In this document: piece after piece, positions 40,867 to 49,286 of the stretch
Layout: each line of letters opens with the position of its first letter
Numbering within the stretch: the stretch's first letter is position 1
Assembly (NCBI RefSeq): GCF_001953885.1
Contig: NZ_MQUS01000004.1
Span: forward strand, 310,001 to 374,000
Direction of reading: 5' to 3'
DNA length: 64,000 nucleotides
DNA from: Streptomyces sp. IMTB 2501
Lineage (GTDB): Bacteria > Actinomycetota > Actinomycetes > Streptomycetales > Streptomycetaceae
Notes under the pieces: generated by a model
What the model saw: the letters and a program-made list of their open reading frames with translations, nothing else
Databases searched by the model: none
Told to the model about the DNA's origin: nothing
Program-made: the position numbers and the translations under genes

Positions 40867-41409
40867 ATGAGCCTTCACTCGCCTTCCACTCCCGCCAACT
40901 CCACACTGGCGCCGCCGCGTTGGACCGTCCGGGCCGCGCATCTGACCACGCTGCTGGTGCTGCCGAGCGGGCTGTGGCGCATCGCGCTGGTGCTCGGATA
41001 CCCCGCCGGCTACACGGCGACGGGCTTCGGGCCCTTCGAGACGTTCGGGGCCAAGGCGTGGATGCTGACGCTCAGCGTGCTCTGCGAGCTGGCCGCTTTC
41101 CTGACGACCGGCCTGGTGCGGCCGTGGGGCGAGGTCGTCCCGCGCTGGATACCGCTGCTCGGAGGGCGAAGGGTGCGTCCTCCGGCCGCCGTCGTCCCTG
41201 CCGCCCTCGGCGCGGCGGCTCTCACCGTGATCTGGGCCGACGTCCCGTGGTGGTGGACGTATCCGCACGAGGGCATGACACCCACCGGCAATCTGGTCGT
41301 CGGCCTTCTCTACCAGCCGCTGGTCCTCTGGGGCCCGCTGACCGCCGCCGTCACGCTCTCCTACTATCGCCGTCATCGCCCCGCACGGCATCGGGCGACG
41401 GCCGCCTGA
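40867..41409 (+). CDS. Small integral membrane protein
   Basis: 180 aa. I chose the ATG at 40867 because GAGGA lies 8 nt upstream; a GTG at 40846 is in frame. Four hydrophobic segments: LTTLLVLPSGLWRIALVLGY, LTLSVLCELAAFLTTGLV, PAALGAAALTVIWADVP and LVVGLLYQPLVLWGPLTAAV. A conserved Trp-Trp-Trp run (WADVPWWWTYPHEG) sits in a loop. No family recognised. It faces the PadR gene across the palindrome cluster about 230 bp upstream, so PadR control is possible. Confidence 0.65.
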   Translation: MSLHSPSTPANSTLAPPRWTVRAAHLTTLLVLPSGLWRIALVLGYPAGYTATGFGPFETFGAKAWMLTLSVLCELAAFLTTGLVRPWGEVVPRWIPLLGGRRVRPPAAVVPAALGAAALTVIWADVPWWWTYPHEGMTPTGNLVVGLLYQPLVLWGPLTAAVTLSYYRRHRPARHRATAA

Positions 41410-41479
41410 GGGACCCCTCCCCGGCAGGCCCCTGGCAGTTGTCCGTACCCCCGCGCGGCAACGCGCTCGCGCGTGCCCC

Positions 41480-41845
41480 TCAGACCGCCTGTTCCGCCGC
41501 CCGCAACGGACAGCCCGCGCCCACGCGGGAGGTCAGGTCCGCGCGGAGCGCCGTCAGTTCGGCCATGCGCGCGTCGATGACCCGGATCTTGTCCTCGAAC
41601 AGGACGGACAGGGCCTCGGCGCTGTCCGGGGCGTCCCGCAGCTCCTCACCGTGCCGGGCGATCTCCGCCAGGGTGAAGCCGAGCGCCTGTGCGGTGCGGA
41701 CGTAGCGCAGCCAGACCACGGTCTCCGGCGGGAAGTCACGGTAGCCGTTGGGCAGCCGGCCGCCGTCGAGCAGGCCGATCTTCTCGTAGAAGCGCAGGGT
41801 GTCCTTCGACAGCCCCGTACGCGCGGCCAGTTCTCCGATGCGCAT
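41480..41845 (-). CDS. MerR-family regulator
   Basis: 121 aa with GGGGAG before the ATG. N-terminal MerR HTH (RIGELAARTGLSKDTLRFYE, KIGLLDGGRLPNGYRDF), a dimer coiled coil (about 80-110) and a short tail GAGCPLRAA with a single Cys. Too few Cys for a Hg or Zn sensor; the Cys might sense oxidants or a small molecule. Divergent from the membrane gene at 41963, whose promoter has the 20-bp spacer and dyad that MerR proteins activate. Confidence 0.88.
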   Translation of the reverse strand: MRIGELAARTGLSKDTLRFYEKIGLLDGGRLPNGYRDFPPETVVWLRYVRTAQALGFTLAEIARHGEELRDAPDSAEALSVLFEDKIRVIDARMAELTALRADLTSRVGAGCPLRAAEQAV

Positions 41846-41883
41846 GACTCCCCCGCCGCTTGGTCCCCACCGGCTCGGTCGGC

Positions 41884-41915
41884 TTGACCTTGGAGCGTAC
41901 TCCGCTGTCTAGCGT
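41884..41915 (+). promoter_or_regulatory. MerR-type promoter with 20-bp spacer and dyad
   Basis: TTGACC (41884-41889), a 20-bp spacer, and TAGCGT (41910-41915). The overlong spacer carries the dyad GGAG-CGTA-CTCC (41892-41903). This is the classical geometry in which MerR-family activators twist DNA to align the two boxes. It drives the gene at 41963 and lies 39 bp from the MerR start. Confidence 0.75.
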
Positions 41916-41962
41916 GGGCGGCGCCCGAGCGAGCCCTTCCCAGGAGCCCCGAGGAGCCTCCG

Positions 41963-42418
41963 ATGCCTCCTGCTTCCCCTGTCCTTTCCCCTGCTTCCCC
42001 CGCCTATCTGCGCCTCGTCCGCTCCAGCGGCTGGTACGACCTGGTCGTCACGGCCGGATTCGCCACGCCCTGGACGTACGCGCTGCTGCATCGCCTGCTG
42101 TCGGCCGGCGGCGACGCGGCCGGTCTCGGCGCCATGCCCGCACTCACCCCCATGCAGACCCTGTACGCCAACCTGATGGGCTCGGTCGTGGTGGTCTGGT
42201 CCGTCCTGCGCGTCGTACGACCGCTGCCCCTGCACGGTCTGCTCGACGGCACCGCCCGCGCCCTGTTCTCGCTGTGGCAGGCGTACGCGCTGGCACACGG
42301 CGGGCCCGGGGTGCTGTGGCCGTTCCTGGTGCTGGAGGTGTCGTTCGGCGTCGCCCAGCTCGCGCCATGGGCGCGGGCGCGGGCCACCGGCGTCCGGGAA
42401 ACGTGCCAGGACTCGTGA
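41963..42418 (+). CDS. Small membrane protein controlled by MerR
   Basis: 151 aa with GAGGAG before the ATG. About four hydrophobic segments: YDLVVTAGFATPWTYALLHR, LMGSVVVVWSVLRVV, ALFSLWQAYALAHG and VLWPFLVLEVSFGVAQLAPW. No family recognised. Its promoter is the 20-bp-spacer site at 41884-41915, so it is the probable target of the divergent MerR protein, possibly an efflux or stress-related membrane protein. Confidence 0.72.
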   Translation: MPPASPVLSPASPAYLRLVRSSGWYDLVVTAGFATPWTYALLHRLLSAGGDAAGLGAMPALTPMQTLYANLMGSVVVVWSVLRVVRPLPLHGLLDGTARALFSLWQAYALAHGGPGVLWPFLVLEVSFGVAQLAPWARARATGVRETCQDS

Positions 42419-42463
42419 ATTGGCCTTGTGCCGAGGGCCGTCGCAGCCGTTAGCGTCGGCGTC

Positions 42464-43276
42464 ATGCGCATTCGAATCGTGGACGCCTTCTCCGACCGCC
42501 CCTTCACCGGCAACCCGGCCGGCGTCCTGCTCCTGGACGACGTCTTCCCGGACGACGACTGGCTCCAGAACGTCGCCATGGAGGTGAACCACGCCGAGAC
42601 GGCGTTCGCCCACCCGCTGCCCGAGGGAGGCGAGGCGGACTGGGCGCTGCGCTGGTTCACGCCCGTTGCCGAGGTGGCGATGTGCGGGCACGCCACACTC
42701 GCCACCGCCCACGTCCTGCACACCACCGGCGCCCACGAGGGCCCGGTGCGGTTCACCACCCGCAGCGGCGTGCTCAGCGCCACGCCCGCCGCGGACGGCT
42801 CGATCACCCTCGACTTCCCGACCGCCCCGCTGACCCGGATCGAGATCCCGGCCGGGGTCGCCGAGGCGCTGGGTGCCGAGCCCGTCGCCGTCTTCGACAC
42901 CGGCGCGAACGTCGGCGACCTGCTCGTGGAACTCGCCGACGAGAAGACCGTCCTCGGCCTCACGCCGGACCACAGGTCCCTCGGCGCCTACTCCTCGCGC
43001 GGCGTCATCGCCACCGCCCGTGCCGAGGACCCGTCCCGGGGCTACGACTTCGTCTCCCGCTGCTTCTTCCCGAACGTCGGCATCGACGAGGACCCGGTCA
43101 CCGGCAGCGCCCACACCGCGCTCGCCCCGCACTGGTCGGCGCGCCTCGGCCGCGACGACCTCACCGGGCTGCAGGCCTCCCGCCGCACCGGCCTGGTCCG
43201 CACCGGTCTGCGCGGCGACCGCACCCTGCTCACCGGCCGCGCGGTCACGGTCATCGAGGGCGAGCTGCACGCCTGA
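42464..43276 (+). CDS. PhzF-family isomerase/epimerase
   Basis: 270 aa from the ATG at 42464 (MRIRIVDAFS). Two-domain diaminopimelate-epimerase-like fold. N-terminal FTGNPAGVLLL and the catalytic Glu45 in NHAETAF, then WFTPVAEVAMCGHATLATAH and, in the second half, PNVGIDEDPVTGSAHTALAP. All PhzF hallmarks are present. Members isomerise phenazine precursors or other small acids; no phenazine genes are nearby, so the substrate is open. TAGCGT (42451-42456) 7 bp before the ATG suggests a leaderless transcript. Confidence 0.9.
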   Translation: MRIRIVDAFSDRPFTGNPAGVLLLDDVFPDDDWLQNVAMEVNHAETAFAHPLPEGGEADWALRWFTPVAEVAMCGHATLATAHVLHTTGAHEGPVRFTTRSGVLSATPAADGSITLDFPTAPLTRIEIPAGVAEALGAEPVAVFDTGANVGDLLVELADEKTVLGLTPDHRSLGAYSSRGVIATARAEDPSRGYDFVSRCFFPNVGIDEDPVTGSAHTALAPHWSARLGRDDLTGLQASRRTGLVRTGLRGDRTLLTGRAVTVIEGELHA

Positions 43277-43292
43277 CCAGGCGTTCAGAGTC

Positions 43293-44114
43293 TCAGGCCG
43301 TCGGCAGCCAGCCCACCTTGCCCGCGAGGAGGGCGTAGCCGACGAAGGCGCCGATGTCGAGCAGGGAGTGCGCGACGACCAGGGGACCGACCCGTCCCCA
43401 GCGCCGGTACAGGTACACGAACACCACGCCCATGACCATGTTGCCGAGGAAGCCGCCGACACCCTGGTAGAGGTGGTACGAACCGCGCAGGACCGCGCTG
43501 GCCACCAGAGCGGTCCCCGGGCTCCAGCCCAACTGGCCCAGCCTGCGCAGCAGATAGCCGACGACGATGACCTCTTCGAGGACCGCGTTCTGCAGGGCGG
43601 ACAGGATCAGTACCGGGTACTTCCACCACACGTCCGGCAGCGCCTCGGGGACGACCGTGAGGTTGAAGCCGAGGCCGCGGGCGGCCAGGTAGAAGGCGAT
43701 CCCGGTGCTGCCGATCACCGCCGCGATCCCGGCGCCCCGGGCCAGGTCGGGCCGGGGGCGGGTGCGGTCGAAGCCGAGGGTGCGCAGGCCCGCGCCCTCG
43801 CGCAGCAGGAGGTGGGCGACCAGGGCGACGGGGACCAACGCGGTGGCGATGCCGAACAGCTGCCAGGCCAGGTCGAGCCAGGGGCGGCCGGGCGCGGCCG
43901 AGGCGTTGAGGGTGGCCGCCTGGTCCTTCAGACCGCCGGGCTTGGTGACCGAGCCGATGAAGCTGATCAGCGCGGAGACCCCGCTCGCGCCCAGCGAGAG
44001 CCCGAGCACGAGCAGTGTCTCGTCCCGCAGGATCCGCCGCGGGCCACGCTCGCGCGCCCCGGACGCGGTCACCGAGTCAGCCTCCACCTGCACCCCTGCC
44101 TCCCTGCGGCTCAC
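43293..44114 (-). CDS. CPBP-family intramembrane metalloprotease (Rce1/Abi-like)
   Basis: 273 aa from a GTG at 44114 preceded by GGGGG. About seven transmembrane segments. The three CPBP motifs are visible: LEEVIVVGYLLRR (EExxxR-like Glu pair and Arg), SYHLYQGVGGFLGN (motif 2 His) and VAHSLLDIGAF (motif 3 His). Proteases of this family act within the membrane on prenylated or bacteriocin-related peptides. The target is unknown. Convergent with PhzF, 16 bp apart. Confidence 0.85.
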   Translation of the reverse strand: MSRREAGVQVEADSVTASGARERGPRRILRDETLLVLGLSLGASGVSALISFIGSVTKPGGLKDQAATLNASAAPGRPWLDLAWQLFGIATALVPVALVAHLLLREGAGLRTLGFDRTRPRPDLARGAGIAAVIGSTGIAFYLAARGLGFNLTVVPEALPDVWWKYPVLILSALQNAVLEEVIVVGYLLRRLGQLGWSPGTALVASAVLRGSYHLYQGVGGFLGNMVMGVVFVYLYRRWGRVGPLVVAHSLLDIGAFVGYALLAGKVGWLPTA

Positions 44115-44255
44115 GGGCCCCCTGGCCCACCTTCGCCCCGCAAGGATCGCAGAAGCACATGTGAGGACGGCGTACCGGGCCGTCGCGCACGAGCAGCACC
44201 GGTACGCCTGTGTACGACGCTCAACCCAGGTCGGCGCAATACGGCGGAGCGACCG

Positions 44256-45773
44256 TCATCCCAGAGGAACCGGCTCCGGCAACCCCACCGGCCACGTGTG
44301 CACCGGCTCCCCCACATGCATCAGCTCGGCATACCTCCGCGTCGTGGCGGCGAGCGCACCGTCTCGGTTCAGCCCCTGCTCCAGCGCTCGATGGAACGTG
44401 GCCGCCTGCCAGGACGCCCCGTTCACCCGCCTGCGGCAGCGCTCCTCGATGACGCCCAGGTACAGGTCGCGGTCGGCCGCCTCCACACCCCACGCGTCCA
44501 GCCCGGCCGCGGCCAGCGGCAGCAGCTCGTCACGGATCAGGGTGACCGCGTCGACCACTCCCGTGCCGCCGTAGCGCCCTCGCCGGGGCCATACGAACCT
44601 CGCGTCGACGCCGTACCGGCACGCGGTGTCGAAGTTGGCCTCGGCCGCGGCGAACGGCAGCCGGGTCCACACCGGCCGGGACTCCTCGGCGAGGGCGCGG
44701 ACCAGGCCGTAGTAGAAGGCCGCGTTGGCGATCACATCGGTGATGGTCGGCCCGGCCGGCAGCACCCGGTTCTCCACCCTGAGGTGCGGGACGCCGTCCG
44801 CGATGCCGTACACCGGCCGGTTCCAGCGGTAGATCGTGCCGTTGTGCAGCACCAGTTCGGCGAGCCTGGGCGTGCCGCCGGCCGCGATCACGTCCAGCGG
44901 CTCCTCGTCGTCGCAGATCGGCAGCAGGGCCGGGAAGTAGCGCAGGTTCTCCTCGAACAGCTCCTGCGCGGAGCTGATCCACCGCTCGCCGAACCAGGTG
45001 CGCGGCCGTACACCCTGCGCCTGCAGTTCGGGCGGGCGGGTGTCGGTGGACTGCAGGAACAGCGGTGGCCGGGACTCGCGCCACAGCTCGCGGCCGAACA
45101 GGAACGGCGAGTTGGCGCCGACGGCGATCTGCGCGGCGGTCGCCACCTGCGCCGCGTTCCACACGTCCGCGAACCGGGCCGGGGTGACCTGCAGGTGCAG
45201 CTGTACGGAGGTGCACGCGGCCTCCGGGACGATCGACTTGGACGTGCACACGAGGTGCTCCACGCCCTCGATGTCGAGCCGGAAGTCCTCTCCGCGTGCG
45301 GCCACGATCTGGTCGTTGAGCATGGTGTAACGGTCGACCTCGGAGAGGTTGGCGGAGACCAGGTCGTCGCGGTCGAGCGTGGGCAGGATGCCGATCATGA
45401 CGATGCCCGCGTCCACCTCGCCGGCCTTGCGATCGGCGTAGGCGAGCGAGGTGCGCAGTTCCTCGGCGAGCCGGTCGAATACCCGGCCGCCCAATCGGTG
45501 TGGGGCGATGTTGACTTCCAGATTGAACATGGCGAGTTCTGTTTGGAAATCGCGGCTCGCGATGCGTTCCAGCACCTGCCCGTTCAACATTTTCGGCATA
45601 CCGTCGGGTCCAGCGAGATTCAATTCGATCTCGACTCCCATGAGGTTCTTGGGACGGTCGAATCTCTTCTCGCGCAACAGCCGCTCCAGTCCCGCGAGGC
45701 ACTTCTGGAGCTTTTCGCGGTAGCGCTGGCGATCGGACAGGTCGAACTGCCCTGCCGCGACCTTCTCCCCCAT
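44256..45773 (-). CDS. Glutamate-cysteine-ligase-type (GCS2) carboxylate-amine ligase
   Basis: 505 aa with GAGGAGGG 8 nt before the ATG. GCS2 features: MGVEIELNLAGPDGMP near the N-terminus (catalytic Glu residues), ELAMFNLEVNIAPHRLGG, TSVQLHLQVTPARFADVWNA and GIADGVPHLRVENRVLPAGP. It forms an ATP-dependent amide or peptide bond between a carboxylate and an amine. Mycothiol, not glutathione, is the actinobacterial thiol, so true gamma-glutamylcysteine synthesis is doubtful; an EgtA- or YbdK-like role is possible, but no egt genes are adjacent. Preceded by a 570-bp non-coding region. Confidence 0.83.
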   Translation of the reverse strand: MGEKVAAGQFDLSDRQRYREKLQKCLAGLERLLREKRFDRPKNLMGVEIELNLAGPDGMPKMLNGQVLERIASRDFQTELAMFNLEVNIAPHRLGGRVFDRLAEELRTSLAYADRKAGEVDAGIVMIGILPTLDRDDLVSANLSEVDRYTMLNDQIVAARGEDFRLDIEGVEHLVCTSKSIVPEAACTSVQLHLQVTPARFADVWNAAQVATAAQIAVGANSPFLFGRELWRESRPPLFLQSTDTRPPELQAQGVRPRTWFGERWISSAQELFEENLRYFPALLPICDDEEPLDVIAAGGTPRLAELVLHNGTIYRWNRPVYGIADGVPHLRVENRVLPAGPTITDVIANAAFYYGLVRALAEESRPVWTRLPFAAAEANFDTACRYGVDARFVWPRRGRYGGTGVVDAVTLIRDELLPLAAAGLDAWGVEAADRDLYLGVIEERCRRRVNGASWQAATFHRALEQGLNRDGALAATTRRYAELMHVGEPVHTWPVGLPEPVPLG

Positions 45774-46343
45774 CGAAGTGTCCCTCCTCGGATGGGCGGG
45801 CCGGCGTTCCGGCCGCCGGGCTCCCGGTCAGTGGGGGGATGATGCCCAGCGGAAGCGATCGATAACGTCCCGTGCGAGCGCGGCGCCCGCTACCCTGTCG
45901 GAATGTTCCCCGCGGCACATTCACGGGGCATGCAACAGTCCGCGTCTTCGAGTTCCCCGAACTCCTCGTGAAAAACGCCGATGACATTCGGCCGACCGTT
46001 ACCGGCGCGTATGGCGAGGTCAGCGGTGGCACACCGGCCCGGGAACCGGGAGAAGTCCCGCAAATCGACGGCGTATTACCGCCTTGCGTCACCCCCGGAA
46101 ATGAGATAGACGAAACAACGGCCGAACGGACGTCGTATAAACTTCGCCCACAAGGTAGAAGGCTGACGCCCTCGGTCCTGGTTCCTGCCGTGTTCAGGCC
46201 GTCCTCGCGACGGGCGGCAGGCCGAGCCGCACCCATGTTCACCGATCGGGCCTTCACCCTTTTGGCCTTGCGTGAGCAGACAGCGTCGTCCGCCCCACCC
46301 CTCCTCGCGCCGTCGCGCCTGTCGAATGAGAGAGGCGACCCAC
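45774..46343. other. 570-bp non-coding stretch with inverted repeats
   Basis: This gap separates the GCS2 gene (-) from the gene at 46344 (+). It has lower GC around 45950-46170 and includes TATAAA near 46136. GAATGT (45901-45906) pairs with ACATTC (45917-45922) across 10 nt, a candidate operator about 130 bp before the GCS2 start. GTTATC and TAGCGG-like minus-strand boxes are weak. No ORF here is convincing, and I see no RNA fold that I recognise. Confidence 0.45.
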
Positions 46344-46943
46344 ATGCCGCTCCACGTGCCCCCTGCCCCCGCGCCCGCCCTGCGTTCCGTCCTCGCCGCC
46401 CTCGGCTCACCCACCGCGGTCCGTGAGGCCCGCACCCCCTCCCTGCGTGCCGCACAGGGCCCGACGACACCCGAACTCCCGTTGCCCGTGCATGTCCTGG
46501 ACCGGATCACCCCGCAGGGCCTGTCCGCGACCCGGCTGGCCGGCTGGCGCTTCCTGATACGGTCCGGCGAGCGTGCGGTGGCCGCGGCCGAGACCATGCT
46601 CACGCCCGACGGCTGGACCTTCTCGCACTTCTTCGAGGGCCCCTACGTCACCTCCACCGAGCGCGCCCTGCAGCAGGCCGAGACGCTGCAACAGCCGTAC
46701 CAGGCCCGACTGCTGTCGGTGCCCGGTCTGTACATGCTGACCCTGTGGCTGCACGGCGACACAGGCGCCGACGGAGCCGAGGGGCATCCGGCCGACACCG
46801 ATCTGCTCGTCCCTCTGGCGCCGGCCCCGCCCGGCATACCGACACACCGCCCGTTCCCGGTGACGGAGTTGCTGCCGGTGCTGACCCAGCGCGCGACTCC
46901 CGTGTCGCTGCTGGGGCCGCCGGTGCTGGGCTCGCCCGCCTGA
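46344..46943 (+). CDS. Hypothetical protein, 199 aa
   Basis: Start chosen at ATG 46344 (MPLHVPPAPAPALRSVLAAL) with AGAGG upstream; ATG 46326 is also in frame. A soluble alpha/beta protein: VHVLDRITPQGLSATRLAGW, RFLIRSGERAVAAAETMLTP, then HFFEGPYVTSTERALQQAET. No signal peptide or membrane segment. The family is not recognised; composition and codon use match genuine neighbours, and a strong terminator follows 22 bp later. Confidence 0.72.
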   Translation: MPLHVPPAPAPALRSVLAALGSPTAVREARTPSLRAAQGPTTPELPLPVHVLDRITPQGLSATRLAGWRFLIRSGERAVAAAETMLTPDGWTFSHFFEGPYVTSTERALQQAETLQQPYQARLLSVPGLYMLTLWLHGDTGADGAEGHPADTDLLVPLAPAPPGIPTHRPFPVTELLPVLTQRATPVSLLGPPVLGSPA

Positions 46944-46965
46944 CCACCGCGCGACGGCCGACCTC

Positions 46966-46998
46966 GTACCCCGCTTGCCCGCAAGGGGAGCGGGGTAC
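46966..46998 (+). terminator. Terminator after the 199-aa gene
   Basis: GTACCCCGCT (46966-46975) pairs perfectly with AGCGGGGTAC (46989-46998) around a 13-nt loop, 22 bp past the stop codon. Confidence 0.75.
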
Positions 46999-47201
46999 GT
47001 TCATGTCAGGGCGTGTGGCCTGCATGGACTAGCCCCATCCGGCCACTGCGAACCATCCAAAGGGACAGTGCACTTGGACTGAACCGTCCGCCCGGGTGAC
47101 GCGTCATGAACCTGTGAGAAGCGGTGCTGCGAAATCCCTGCGGAATGACGCCCAGAGGGCAACACTGGGTTCCGACCGACTTATCACCACGGGGGACGGC
47201 C

Positions 47202-47438
47202 ATGACCACGACAGAGCGAAAGATCCCACCCATGTGCCAGCACCAGCCGCCGTGTCCACCAGCCGAGTCCGCCGACCGGGAGTCCGCCCGTCTCGTGGCG
47301 CACCACCCGGAGCAGGGGTGGAGTCTGCTGTGCAACGGCGTCCTGCTCTTCGAGGACACCGGTGAGCTGCTGCCCGACGGCCGGATCATCGGTCCGCACC
47401 GCCCGCTCGGTGCGGACCAGGTGATGACCGCCGCCTGA
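47202..47438 (+). CDS. DUF5999 family small protein
   Basis: 78 aa with GGGGGA before the ATG at 47202. The core is CQHQPPCPPAESADRESARL, then VAHHPEQGWSLLCNGVLLFE and DTGELLPDGRIIGPHRPLG, as in the DUF5999 family found widely in Streptomyces. Three Cys and several His could bind a metal. The function is unknown. It stands alone with a terminator on each side, and about 260 bp of upstream DNA is available for regulation. Confidence 0.85.
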   Translation: MTTTERKIPPMCQHQPPCPPAESADRESARLVAHHPEQGWSLLCNGVLLFEDTGELLPDGRIIGPHRPLGADQVMTAA

Positions 47439-47459
47439 GCGGAGCACGAGCGACCTCCA

Positions 47460-47529
47460 GGGGCCGGCCGCACCCGTCCGGTGCGCACCGGCCCCGACGT
47501 GTGTCCGGGGTCGGTCACGTTCGGTGACC
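47460..47529. terminator. Two hairpins between DUF5999 and the ABC permease remnant
   Basis: GGGGCCGG (47460-47467) pairs with CCGGCCCC (47488-47495), with further pairing inside the loop. GGTCAC-GTTCG-GTGACC (47513-47529) follows. They separate the two convergent genes. Confidence 0.65.
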
Positions 47530-47559
47530 ACATGTCGGCGCAGCGCCTCGTACGGCGGC

Positions 47560-48306
47560 TCAGCCCTTGGTGGCACCCGCGGTGAGACCACCGACCAGCT
47601 GGCGTTCGGCGACCGAGTAGAAGGCCAGGGCGGGGACGATGGCGAGCACGAGGTAGGCGAAGACGCGCGCGGTGTCGGCGGAGTACCGGCCCTGGAACTG
47701 CTGCACACCGATCGGGATGGTCCACCAGGTCGAGTCCGTGAACACCAGCAGCGGCAGGAAGAAGTTGTTCCAGCTCGTGACGACGGCGAGCACGGAGACC
47801 GTGCCGAGCGCCGGCCGGACCATCGGCAGCAGTACCCGCCAGAAGAACCCGAGCGGTCCGCAGCCGTCGAGCGTGGCCGCCTCCTCCAGCTCGCCCGGGA
47901 TCTGCCGGAAGAAGCCCCTCAGGACGATGATCGTCATCGGCAGCCCGAACGCGGCCTGCGGAAGGATCACGCCCAGCGGGTTGTCCAGCAGCCCCAGCGA
48001 CCGCAGCAGCAGGAACAGCGGCAGCGCCGCCACCGCGAACGGGAACATCAGCCCCATCGTGAACAGCGTGAACAGCACTTCCCTGCCCCGGAAGGCGAAC
48101 CGCGCGAAGGAGAAGGCGGCGAGCGCGGACACCGCGACGACGAGCACCGTCGTACCGACCGCGATCAGCGTGCTGTTGCCGACCAGCCGCCAGACGGAAC
48201 CCGAGCCGAGGATGTCGCCGTAGTTGGCGAACACCCAGGGGCTCGGCAGCCCCACCGGGTTGCGGGACAGCTGGTCGGTGGACTTGAGGCCGGAGAACAG
48301 CGCGTA
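47560..48306 (-). pseudogene. Sugar ABC transporter permease (MalG type), 5'-truncated
   Basis: From about 48306 the sequence matches MalG-type carbohydrate permeases: ALFSGLKSTDQLSRNPVGLP, five membrane segments, the EAA loop PGELEEAATLDGCGPLGFFW and the C-terminal GVQQFQGRYSADTARVF. The expected first transmembrane helix and start codon are missing: upstream the frame turns into Ser/Arg-rich non-membrane sequence with no ATG, GTG or ribosome site near the junction. The partner permease, binding protein and regulator are also absent. A deletion remnant is the best reading; a short active form seems unlikely. Confidence 0.65.
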
Positions 48307-48589
48307 CTGCAGCTCGGAGTCGACCGAAACATTCGACTCAAATACCGAACGTTCCGAACGGCGACTCCAGGAACGGGTGTCGGGAGCGTCAAGGTGTCGC
48401 GCAGGAGGTGGCGGGTGCGGAGCCGTGCCGGGCGCGCGACCCGGAAAGAGGGCCCGGAAGGCGACGGTCCGCCCGGCTGGTCGAATCGCCGGGACGGGAG
48501 TGGGATGGAAGAGAGGAACCAAGGGCCTTGCAGGGCGGGCACGTCCACGCGCGAGACACCCGGCGTCGCCCGCGAGGAACGGTGGAGTG

Positions 48590-49120
48590 ATGTCCGGTTA
48601 CGACGCCTCGGCGGCCGCTCGGGTCGTGGTCGGTGTGAGTGGCTCCCTGGGCAGCGTCACGGCCCTGCGTCGGGCCACCGCGCTGGCCCGTCGGCTGGGA
48701 GCGGAACTGTGGCCCGTGCTGGCCTGGGAGCCACCGGGCGGTGACCCCGCCGCACGCCGCTCCCCCGCCGCCGGTCTGCTGATCGAGGACTGGCAGCGGC
48801 TGGCCAGACAGCGGCTGGCCGCGGTGCTCGACGAGATCTTCGGCGTGGACGCCCCCGGGGTGCCGATGCACGCGGTCGTCGTCCGGGGCGCCCCGGGCCC
48901 GGCGCTGGTGGCGACCGCGGACCGGGAGGACGACGTCCTCGTCGTGGGCGCGGGCCGACGCGGTCTGCAACGCGCCTTCTCGGGCCGGGTCTCCCGCCAC
49001 TGCCTGGCCCACGCGGTCTGCCCGGTCCTCGCGGTGCCCCCGTCGCCGCTGGAGTCAGAACTGATGTCCGTGCACCGGCGGTACACCTGGCATCTGCGCA
49101 TGGATATACGGGGGTTGTGA
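48590..49120 (+). CDS. Universal stress protein (UspA family)
   Basis: 176 aa from the ATG at 48590. A single Usp domain: VVVGVSGSLGSVTALRRATA at the first strand, and the ATP-binding signature VVGAGRRGLQRAFSGRVSRH (GxxGx9GS type) near the C-terminus with HAVCPVLAVP. It probably binds ATP and works in stress or potassium physiology. Upstream (48307-48589) lies only the decayed 5' side of the permease. Confidence 0.85.
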   Translation: MSGYDASAAARVVVGVSGSLGSVTALRRATALARRLGAELWPVLAWEPPGGDPAARRSPAAGLLIEDWQRLARQRLAAVLDEIFGVDAPGVPMHAVVVRGAPGPALVATADREDDVLVVGAGRRGLQRAFSGRVSRHCLAHAVCPVLAVPPSPLESELMSVHRRYTWHLRMDIRGL

Positions 49121-49286
49121 CGGCGGCGCGAGGCCACTGGGCCCCCGGGTGCAATGAGGGCCCGGGGCGCGCTGCGGTCACCGGGTTCCCCCCGCGCGCT
49201 CGGATCCCGTCAAAACGCGTACGCCGGCCGTCAGGATGCCGTCAACGAACGCTCCGGCGGGACCAGGGCTGTCTAACGTCTCAGCC

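Noticed and set aside
45872..46426. 184-codon plus-strand open frame in the gap before 46344
   Set aside because: Composition is irregular, there is no ribosome site or recognisable motif, and it runs antiphase into the real gene at 46344.
47560..48522. Full 320-aa reading of the ABC permease as an intact gene
   Set aside because: The first 70 residues are unlike any permease N-terminus, lack the first membrane helix and have no ribosome site, so I call a truncation.
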